In this document: positions 57,712-64,000 of the stretch, piece by piece
Layout of the letters: each line of letters starts with the position of its first letter
Numbering within the stretch: position 1 is the first letter of the stretch
Assembly (NCBI RefSeq): GCF_030373545.1
Contig: NZ_JAUDCO010000002.1
Location: 62,001 to 126,000, forward strand
Direction of reading: 5' to 3'
Source: Collinsella tanakaei
GTDB lineage: Bacteria > Actinomycetota > Coriobacteriia > Coriobacteriales > Coriobacteriaceae
Length of the DNA: 64,000 nt
Notes under the pieces: model-generated
Databases searched by the model: none
The model's input: only the letters and a program-made list of their open reading frames with translations
Told to the model about the DNA's origin: nothing
Position numbers and translations under genes: made by a program

Positions 57712-58750
57712 TTCTGCTGCGCACAAAGTGGTGACCTTCGGCATTCCGTCGTATAACGCGGCTGCCGATATGGATCGCTGCATCACATCCATCCTCGAAG
57801 GTTCCGGCTATGCGTCGGATATCGAGATCATCATCGTCGATGACGGCAGCGTGGACGACACGCCGGCCAAGGCCGACGAGTGGGAGGCTCGCTATCCCGG
57901 CATCGTCCGCGCCGTCCACCAGGAGAACGGCGGTCACGGCATCGCCGTTCTGTCCGGTCTGCGCGAGGCGCGCGGGACCTACTACAAGGTCGTCGATTCC
58001 GATGACTGGCTCGACGCGTCGGCGCTCTCCACGATGCTGACCATCCTGCGCGGGTTCGAGGAGCGCGGGACGCGCGTGGACCTCTTCATCTCGAACTACG
58101 TGTACGAGAAGGTGCATGAGGGCACGCACACGGCGATCGGGTACCGCAGCGCCCTTCCGCGCAAGCGCGTGTTTACCTGGGACGAAGTGGGCCGTTTCCG
58201 TCCTGACCAGAACCTGCTCATGCACAGCCTGTGCTACCGCACCGACGTCCTGCGCTCGGCCGACCTGCCGCTGCCCGCGCATACGTTCTACGTGGACAAC
58301 ATCTACGCGTATGTGCCGCTTCCGCGCTGCAAGACGCTGTACTACGCCGATGTCGACCTGTACCGCTACTTCATCGGCCGCGAGGGCCAAAGCGTCAACG
58401 AGGCCACGATGGTCAAGCGCTTGGACCAGCAGTTCCGCATCACGCGCATCATGATGGAGGCCTATCACCTGTACGATGACGTCGAACCGGTTCGTCTGCG
58501 CTCGTACATGATGCACTACTTCACGATGATGATGTCCATCTGCTCGGTGTTCTCCAAGCTGTCCGACAATCCCGAGGCGAAGACGTGGCTGCACGATCTT
58601 TGGGCCGATCTTAAGGCCTACGATGAGCAGATGTACCGTCATGCGCGCTACGGCCTGATGGGTGTCGGCACGAACCTGCCCAGCCGCGTCGGCGAGAAGA
58701 CGACCATCGGCTTGTATCATCTGGCGAGCAAGATCTTCAAGTTCAACTGA
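57704..58750 (+). CDS. Family 2 glycosyltransferase
   Basis: The 348-aa protein has the GT-A fold: FGIPSYNAAADMDRCITSIL, EIIIVDDGSVDDTPA, NGGHGIAVLSGLREARGTYYKVVDSDDWLD (DxD-type VDSDD). No transmembrane helix is evident. Coupling to glf by an 8-base overlap suggests transfer of galactofuranose or a neighbouring sugar in a cell-surface polymer (inference). It ends in a strong hairpin. Confidence 0.92.
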   Translation: MVDSAAHKVVTFGIPSYNAAADMDRCITSILEGSGYASDIEIIIVDDGSVDDTPAKADEWEARYPGIVRAVHQENGGHGIAVLSGLREARGTYYKVVDSDDWLDASALSTMLTILRGFEERGTRVDLFISNYVYEKVHEGTHTAIGYRSALPRKRVFTWDEVGRFRPDQNLLMHSLCYRTDVLRSADLPLPAHTFYVDNIYAYVPLPRCKTLYYADVDLYRYFIGREGQSVNEATMVKRLDQQFRITRIMMEAYHLYDDVEPVRLRSYMMHYFTMMMSICSVFSKLSDNPEAKTWLHDLWADLKAYDEQMYRHARYGLMGVGTNLPSRVGEKTTIGLYHLASKIFKFN

Positions 58751-58772
58751 TCGCACGGCGTTCAGCCGATCG

Positions 58773-58812
58773 CATCGCCGGGGTCGCGGCTTACGCCGCG
58801 ACCCCGGCGATG
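58773..58812 (+). terminator. Perfect 18-bp hairpin after the glycosyltransferase gene
   Basis: CATCGCCGGGGTCGCGGC (58773-58790) and GCCGCGACCCCGGCGATG (58795-58812) pair without mismatch around TTAC. The 3' side has only a short T stretch. Confidence 0.75.
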
Positions 58813-59122
58813 TCCGTTTGGGGCGCTGCGACCACGAGCGGCGTGTCGCAAGCTCCGTAGCGCCGCCATGTCCGGTTCGTTTTCGCTCATGTGGTCACGG
58901 GGAGCCGATTCCTGTCATCTCTTACCGCTCGGAAGGGGTCTTGAGAAGAGCCTTCCGCTCTTCGAGGTCGGAAGGTCTGCCTGACGCATCATCTTATATA
59001 TCGTCTTCCGGTCAAGGAGCCTTTATTCGGCTTGGTGCCGCCAAGAACGGGCCGTCATGTTGCAGGAATCGTCCTCTCGTGACCACGAGGACGAAAACGA
59101 ACCGCACAAGACGATGGAATCG
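58813..59122. other. Intergenic region between convergent glycosyltransferase and serpin genes
   Basis: No convincing ORF is present in these 310 bp. A hairpin GAAGAGC (58945-58951) with GCTCTTC (58957-58963), flanked by GGAAGG/CCTTCC repeats, probably serves as the serpin-side terminator. Nothing else is recognised. Confidence 0.5.
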
Positions 59123-60517
59123 CTACGCGTCGCCCAGATACGTGCCGAGAAACAGCGGCGTGCTCGTGCGCGTGTCCACGATGAGGTAGATAAAGGGGCG
59201 GTCAAGGCGTACGGTCTTTACCTCGGCTTGTTGCGCGGGGCCGGATGCCCCTGCCCTCATCTCGACGACGGTCGCCGCCGCAGCGCTCGTGCCCTCGCGA
59301 TCGACATCGATATGGGCCTGATGGATCACGCTCGAGAGGTAGAGCGGGACCGTTGTGCTTATGCCGCCAAAGTTCGCGCGCACAGGGTCGAACGCCTCGG
59401 CCATTCCCAAGGATTCCAGCTGTTTGGCCAGGTCGGTCCGGTAATCGTAGCTGAAGCTCGGCAGGTAGGCGTCGACCGGGTTCGAGCGGGGAGCGTCGAG
59501 TATCGACGCGAGCGTCGTCCCGGAAAGCCGCTCGACGAAATCGGCGATGGATATCCCCTCAGGCGGCAGCAGCGCCACGAAGGCGAACGATCCGCCTTGG
59601 TAGCGCTTGAGAAATCCCGTGATGCGGTTGGCATCGTCGACGGCAAGCGGCTGTTGGTCGTCGACGGCGACACGACCGCTTGCAAGGTCCGCCTCAAAGT
59701 AGGTGCCCTCGAAGCTATACATCAGCTCGACGTCATGCTGCGTCCCATCTTCACAGGTAAACGGCGCTGTCGAGACGAGCGCATCGTCGTAGGGGGTCTC
59801 CCATGCGCCCTCAAACGCAAGGGCGTTCACGAGATAGACCATAGCCTCGTCGGGCAACGCTTCGCGCTCGTCGAGCAGCTGATCGAGCATGCCATCGGTT
59901 TCGTAACGCACCCATTCGTTGATATCACGGGCTGTCGTCGTATCGAAGGGGGCGCTGAAGATCGAGGCGCCATACCATGTTTCTGCGGTCTGGAGAAACG
60001 GGGTCTCCACGGTCAGCTCGGGCATGTAGCGCAGCCAGATGGAATTGGAGATACGTACGGACGGGTCGCCATCTTGCTCATCTAAACCGGGCAGGCCCGC
60101 GCGCTGTGCGTTCAGGTACTCGTTGAGGGAGGCGACGTCGAGGCCGAGTATCGTCTCCATCTGCTGGCGGGTCGATCCTTGTGCGCCGTTTGCGGTCATG
60201 GCGAGCGCTTCGGCGACCGAAAGCGGTGAGACGAGAGCGCTTCGGCCCGTTTTCACCGCTTCGTTTTCCTTCAGCAGTTCGATGGCGAGCTCGGTGAGGG
60301 CGTGAGCGCCCTGCTCGTCGTTGGAGGTGTCAGCAGCGGGGGATTGCGCCGCCGCGGCCGTCGTCAGTTCTCTCGCCGTGAGGCCGGGGCGAGCGGGACC
60401 CGCCTGCTGTCCGAATCTCTGCAGTAGAAGGATGCCTGCGGTGAGGACGACCAGAGCTCCTGCGAACAGCAGGGCCCTGGCGAGATGCGATCGATTGCGC
60501 TGTTGCTGGGAGTCCAT
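59123..60517 (-). CDS. Membrane-anchored serpin (serine protease inhibitor)
   Basis: The 464-aa protein has an N-terminal signal anchor (ALLFAGALVVLTAGILLL) after a short basic cytoplasmic tail, a ~40-residue linker, and a serpin fold. It shows SALVSPLSVAEALAMTANGAQGSTRQQMETIL, ISNSIWLRY, VYLVNALAFEGAWETPY, LPSFSYDYRTDLAKQLESLGM, and the C-terminal signature LDRPFIYLIVDTRTSTPLFLGTYLG. The reactive-loop hinge REGTSAAAAT (small residues P12-P9, Thr at P8) is of the inhibitory type. It would face outward and trap host or bacterial serine proteases. GAGGAGGCGCC precedes the ATG. Confidence 0.94.
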   Translation of the reverse strand: MDSQQQRNRSHLARALLFAGALVVLTAGILLLQRFGQQAGPARPGLTARELTTAAAAQSPAADTSNDEQGAHALTELAIELLKENEAVKTGRSALVSPLSVAEALAMTANGAQGSTRQQMETILGLDVASLNEYLNAQRAGLPGLDEQDGDPSVRISNSIWLRYMPELTVETPFLQTAETWYGASIFSAPFDTTTARDINEWVRYETDGMLDQLLDEREALPDEAMVYLVNALAFEGAWETPYDDALVSTAPFTCEDGTQHDVELMYSFEGTYFEADLASGRVAVDDQQPLAVDDANRITGFLKRYQGGSFAFVALLPPEGISIADFVERLSGTTLASILDAPRSNPVDAYLPSFSYDYRTDLAKQLESLGMAEAFDPVRANFGGISTTVPLYLSSVIHQAHIDVDREGTSAAAATVVEMRAGASGPAQQAEVKTVRLDRPFIYLIVDTRTSTPLFLGTYLGDA

Positions 60518-60682
60518 GGCGCCTCCTCGGTTCGAGCCTTCGACGGGGCCTGCCCGACATCGGGTGCGCTCGGGCGGCCGCTCGTCTTATTCGCTATACG
60601 AGGTGGACGGGCAGGTCGTTTCATCGGGCGGGTGCGGCGCGCGCCAAGGCGGCTGAAGCTCCGTCCTCTGCATGACGGCACG

Positions 60683-62152
60683 CTAGATGGTGATGGCTCC
60701 TGTGACAAGCATGACGACGGCGGCGATAGCGGCCACGGCGATGACGATGGCGATGATCTTCTCGCGTCCGGTCAGGATGATCGTCTCGCCGTATTCGCGG
60801 CGCGCATGGGCGTAGAACACGATGCCCGGCACGTAGGCGATGCAGCACAGCATGAGCTGGTAGATTCCCGACAGCGTGATGGCGACCACGAGGAACGCGG
60901 TCGCGAAGGCTCCGAGCAAAAACGAGCCCAGCATGCCCTGTTGTCCCTCCTGACGGCACGTCCATGCATAGCGCGCCATGTATGCCGCCGCAAGGCCCCA
61001 CGAGATGACGATCGAGGCGGTGCACAGCGAGTAGGCAAACTGGTAGGCGGCTTCCGAGAACAGCATGACGATGGAGAGCACCTGAATCATCGCGCCGGTC
61101 GTGATGAGGCAGGCGGTGGGGGCGCCAAAGGTGTTGAGGCGGGCGAAGATGCGCGGCAGCAGCTGCATCTGCGCCATCTCGTGCATGGCCTCGGATGCCA
61201 GGATGGTATAGGACAGCCAGGCTCCGAAGATGGAGACGATGAGGCCGGCGGAGATGAACGCGCCACCCCACGATCCCACCGCATGCTGGAAGATGTAGGG
61301 CATGGACGGGGAGTCGAGGGCCATGAGCTCCTCGCGCGACAGGTAGCCGTAGGGCAGCACCGAGGCGGCGACATAGATGATCACGAGTGCGGTGCAGCCC
61401 AGGATGGTCGCGCGCGAGACGTCGCTTTTCTTGCGCGCGCGGTGGCCGAGCACGCTTGCGCCCTCCATGCCCACGAACACCCACATCATGACCATGAAGC
61501 AGTTGATGATCTGGATGGTGACGCTGCCCGGTGCCCGCTCGCCGCCCAGGTTGTTGGCGACGTTGCCCCAGAAATCCGCGGTGAACAGGGCAGGGTCGAA
61601 CAGAATCGCCATCGTCACGATGAAGGTGAAGATGGGGATGAGCTTGCAGGCCATGACGATGGCGTTGATGACCGAGGCCTCCTCGACGCCGCGGTTGACC
61701 AACAGGATGATGATCCAGTTGAGCACCGAGATGAAGGCGACCGCCCCGACGGTCAAAGGACCGGAAAACGGCGGGAAGAAATAGCCGATGGCGGTGGCAA
61801 GCATCACACCGAACGCGACGTTGCCGATCCAGATGGACAGCCAGTATCCCCACCCCGAGACGAAGCCCACGAACGGCCCGAATCCCTCTTTCGCATAGGC
61901 GACGATGCCGTTGAGGTCGGGGCGCACGATGGAGAGGCGACCGAAGGACGTGGCGAGCGCCATGAAGCCGATGCCGCTGATGGCCCATGCGATGAGCGCC
62001 GGGCCGGGCGCTGCGGCGGCGGAGATGTCGGTCGACAGGGCGAACACGCCCGAGCCGATCGACGAGCTGACCACAAGGGAGATCAGGCCGAATAGCCCGA
62101 TGCCCTTCTTGGCGTTCGTGGCGGATGGGGCGGTGCTCGTGTCCTGCGACAT
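60683..62152 (-). CDS. Basic amino acid/polyamine antiporter (APC family)
   Basis: The 489-aa protein has about twelve helices and the APC landmarks LISLVVSSSIGSGVFALS and WGYWLSIWIGNVAFGVML, with VMMWVFVGMEGASVLGHRARKKSDV, typical of the APA (ArcD/YdgI-type) subgroup. These exchange arginine/ornithine or lysine/cadaverine, or take up basic amino acids. No deiminase genes lie nearby to fix the substrate. AAGGAGCTACCC precedes the ATG. It lies upstream of the serpin gene on the same strand, 165 bp away. Confidence 0.92.
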   Translation of the reverse strand: MSQDTSTAPSATNAKKGIGLFGLISLVVSSSIGSGVFALSTDISAAAAPGPALIAWAISGIGFMALATSFGRLSIVRPDLNGIVAYAKEGFGPFVGFVSGWGYWLSIWIGNVAFGVMLATAIGYFFPPFSGPLTVGAVAFISVLNWIIILLVNRGVEEASVINAIVMACKLIPIFTFIVTMAILFDPALFTADFWGNVANNLGGERAPGSVTIQIINCFMVMMWVFVGMEGASVLGHRARKKSDVSRATILGCTALVIIYVAASVLPYGYLSREELMALDSPSMPYIFQHAVGSWGGAFISAGLIVSIFGAWLSYTILASEAMHEMAQMQLLPRIFARLNTFGAPTACLITTGAMIQVLSIVMLFSEAAYQFAYSLCTASIVISWGLAAAYMARYAWTCRQEGQQGMLGSFLLGAFATAFLVVAITLSGIYQLMLCCIAYVPGIVFYAHARREYGETIILTGREKIIAIVIAVAAIAAVVMLVTGAITI

Positions 62153-62294
62153 GGGTAGCTCCTTGAGCTCTTGTGAATAAAAGCAAACACGTCATGCATG
62201 CAGGCAGGTTCTTATGCGCTGCATGTTTACGCGCCCTGTGCCACATTGTGCATATTTTTGTACAGAGAACACCCGAGAATTCCCTTTACGGCAG

Positions 62295-62349
62295 GGCGGG
62301 CGACGCCAGCGGGCAGTCGCACGAAGGATGCTCGCCGGCGTCGCCCGCC
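62295..62349 (-). terminator. Hairpin after the P1 peptidase gene
   Basis: GGCGGGCGACGCC (62295-62307) pairs perfectly with GGCGTCGCCCGCC (62337-62349), and the 29-nt loop folds further. It lies between the P1 peptidase stop and the permease promoter region. Confidence 0.7.
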
Positions 62350-62372
62350 GGTATGCGCCGACCGCCGCGCAA

Positions 62373-63374
62373 TCAGCTCAAGTCGCGGTGAGCGGGCAGG
62401 CCGTGCAGTCCTTCGGCTTCCGTGCAGCCGGCGACAAGTGCGGCCTCGAGGGCGCGCGTCGCGACGAGGGCGATCAGGTCGAGGGGGTAGTCGGGGGCGT
62501 CGTCGCCGATCGTCCCGGAGGCGAGCACGTAGATCGTGTCCCCGTCGTTCGTGGTGTGCGTCGGACGGATGACGTGGGCGTATGCGTCGGCGGCGATCTG
62601 AGCGACCTTGGTCGCCTGGGCCTTCGTGAGCCGCGCGTTGGTGACGATGCACGAGATGGTGGTGTTCGTGCGGTCGAGCGGCATGGCCAGCCCGGCACCG
62701 GACGCAAGCATGCCCTCCTCGATGTCCACGATAGTCGAGCCGTCCGCCGCGTCGCGCGCCCCGGCGATCGGCGCGAGGGTGCGCGGGTCGACCACGTTGC
62801 CGCAGGCGTTGACGGCGGCGACGGCGCCGACGCGCAGGGCACCGAGTTCGTACGCGCGCGCACCGAGGCCGCCCTTCATGGCGCGCTCGGCGCCCAGCAG
62901 CTTGCCGACGGTGGCACCCGTCCCCGCGCCGACGCTGCCCTCCTCGAGCGGGTATCCGTCGCCATCGAGTGCGGCGCGCACCGCCGCGATGCCCGCATCC
63001 AGCCCCGGGCGCGTGTGCGCGTCGCCGAACGCGAGGTCGAACAGGCAACTGGAGCAGACGATCGGAACGCGGGTGGGGCCGACGTCGAGCCCGATGCCGC
63101 GCGCCTCAAGCTCCCGCGCAACGCCTGATGCCGCTTCCAGTCCGAACGCCGAGCCGCCGGACAGGCACACGGCGTGGACCTGCTCGACGGTGTTCTCCGG
63201 CCGCAGCAGGTCGGTCTCGCGCGACGCCGGCGCGCCGCCGCGGACGTCCACGCCGCCGGTTGCCCCCTCCGCCGCGACGATGACGGTACAGCCCGTCGCC
63301 GCCTCGCGATCGGTCGTGTGGCCGAAGGAGAAGCCTGCGATATCGGTGATAAAGATCGGATTGAGCGAACCCAT
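62373..63374 (-). CDS. P1 family (DmpA-like) aminopeptidase
   Basis: The 333-aa protein matches family S58/P1: ITDIAGFSFGHTTDREAATGCTVI, CLSGGSAFGLEAASGVARELEARGIG, GSVGAGTGATVGKLLG, and the self-cleavage region DRTNTTISCIVTNARLTKAQ. The precursor is cut before a Ser/Thr that becomes the N-terminal nucleophile. Members hydrolyse N-terminal amino acids or D-/beta-amino acid peptides. AAAGGACG precedes the ATG. It follows maf by 30 bases and is probably cotranscribed. Confidence 0.93.
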   Translation of the reverse strand: MGSLNPIFITDIAGFSFGHTTDREAATGCTVIVAAEGATGGVDVRGGAPASRETDLLRPENTVEQVHAVCLSGGSAFGLEAASGVARELEARGIGLDVGPTRVPIVCSSCLFDLAFGDAHTRPGLDAGIAAVRAALDGDGYPLEEGSVGAGTGATVGKLLGAERAMKGGLGARAYELGALRVGAVAAVNACGNVVDPRTLAPIAGARDAADGSTIVDIEEGMLASGAGLAMPLDRTNTTISCIVTNARLTKAQATKVAQIAADAYAHVIRPTHTTNDGDTIYVLASGTIGDDAPDYPLDLIALVATRALEAALVAGCTEAEGLHGLPAHRDLS

Positions 63375-63404
63375 GGTAGGTCGTCCTTTCGCTTCGTGGA
63401 GCCG

Positions 63405-64000
63405 TCAGCGCGCCCGCGCGTCTTCGCGGTGCCCAAACGCATCGAGCTCGCGTGCCACGCGGGCTATGGGAAGGCCGACGACGTTGTAGAAGTCGCCGTC
63501 GATGCGGCGCACGAGCATGCGCCCGCCGACGCCTTGGATGCCGTAGGCACCCGCCTTGTCGAACGGCTCGCCGGTGGCGATATAGGCATCGATCTGGTCG
63601 TCGGAGAGGGGGTAGAACTCCACGTCGGTCACCGTGACGAAGGCGCGCGCATCGTCTGATGCCTCCGCGCCGCCGCGGGCGATGCAGACGCCGGTGGCAA
63701 CCTGGTGGGTGCGCCCGGACAGATGCTCGAGCATCGCGCGGGCCTCAGCGGCGTCGGTGGGTTTACCGAGCAGCTGGCCGTCGATCGCGACGATGGTGTC
63801 CGCGGCGACGACGAGCTCCCCGTCGCGTGCCGAGGCGTGCGCGACGGCGGATGCCTTGGATGCGGCGAGCCGCTCGACGAGCTCGAAGGGCGTCTCGTGG
63901 GCGCGCGGGGTCTCGTCGATGTCCGCGGGCTCGATGCGGAAGTCATAGCCCGCCTCGCGCATGAGCTCGATGCGGCGAGGCGACTGGGAGGCGAGAATCA
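63405..64000 (-). CDS. maf: Maf family nucleotide pyrophosphatase (5' end cut by the window)
   Basis: The open frame runs past the right edge. Just inside the edge ILASQSPRRIELM marks the Maf N-terminus, so only a few residues are missing. Further on ADTIVAIDGQLLGKP, MLEHLSGRTHQVATGV and EPFDKAGAYGIQGVGGRM are characteristic. Maf proteins hydrolyse (mis-)modified or canonical nucleoside triphosphates and influence septum formation. About 198 residues are visible of a usual ~195-210. Confidence 0.94.
   Translation of the reverse strand, partial: ILASQSPRRIELMREAGYDFRIEPADIDETPRAHETPFELVERLAASKASAVAHASARDGELVVAADTIVAIDGQLLGKPTDAAEARAMLEHLSGRTHQVATGVCIARGGAEASDDARAFVTVTDVEFYPLSDDQIDAYIATGEPFDKAGAYGIQGVGGRMLVRRIDGDFYNVVGLPIARVARELDAFGHREDARAR

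Noticed and set aside
58662-59189. A 175-codon plus-strand frame after the glycosyltransferase gene
   Set aside because: It begins inside the glycosyltransferase in another frame, crosses the 18-bp hairpin and runs into the serpin gene; composition is non-coding-like.

Overview
The window is GC-rich chromosomal DNA (CDSs strongly G/C at third positions) and looks like a gut Coriobacteriia actinobacterium, most likely Collinsella or a close relative. That assignment is an inference. It rests on the mix of Actinobacteria-type genes (carD, Rho with a long Ala/Arg/Lys-rich N-terminal extension), anaerobe-type genes (rubredoxin/[3Fe-4S] flavoprotein, PflX-type radical SAM, GGGtGRT protein, ackA/pta) and Firmicutes-type genes (sufCBDSU with Rrf2, ECF transporter with fused ATPases). 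No prophage, plasmid replication gene or CRISPR array is visible.

Layout. 0-8 kb: DUF2252 protein, ATP-grasp enzyme, rubredoxin-GltS-like flavoprotein, LOG protein, a MarR/YczE operon with a strong inverted-repeat operator, and a GNAT-PflX fusion. 8-9.3 kb: a candidate structured RNA, tRNA-Ala(CGC), a 28-bp duplication of the tRNA 3' end, GC-rich hairpins and a small membrane protein. 9.3-18 kb: pncB, proB, a reverse-strand proline iminopeptidase-like gene, proA, fructokinase, an HD-domain gene with a switch-like leader, and carD. 18-29.5 kb: a 1045-aa M14 carboxypeptidase lipoprotein, argS, fsa-rho, an SDR, an unknown membrane protein and a VanZ-like protein. 29.6-33 kb: tRNA-His, two tRNA-Lys genes, an iron-sulfur scaffold/GGGtGRT pair and a RAYT transposase, surrounded by copies of a 31-bp palindrome. 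33-41.6 kb: a LarA-like protein, an amber-split HTH membrane regulator, and sufCBDSU facing an Rrf2 regulator. 41.7-48.5 kb: DegV, an RsmB-type methyltransferase and an ECF transporter operon. 48.6-64 kb: a lipid kinase, rnd, a YugP-type protease, xseAB, HIT, ackA converging on pta, glf with a glycosyltransferase, a membrane-anchored serpin, an APC antiporter, a P1 peptidase and a truncated maf.

Two systems stand out. First, an IS200/Y1-type RAYT gene sits with four copies of one 31-bp palindrome (outer arms ATGTAAAA/TTTTACAT, core CCCTAGGG). One copy lies directly before the RAYT ribosome-binding site, two form an inverted pair 2 kb upstream, and one lies 13 kb away next to carD. This looks like a REP/RAYT system. 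Second, the ECF operon (two paralogous S components, fused EcfA, EcfT) is preceded by a 22-codon leader peptide with three consecutive Trp codons, a perfect-register set of alternative hairpins and an intrinsic terminator. This points to classical tryptophan attenuation of an uptake system and assigns a probable substrate.

Metabolically the window covers proline synthesis and peptide-derived proline, NAD salvage, acetate/ATP production through Pta-AckA, Fe-S cluster assembly, amino-acid uptake, peptide hydrolysis and galactofuranose glycan synthesis. This fits a host-associated, amino-acid-scavenging, fermentative anaerobe.
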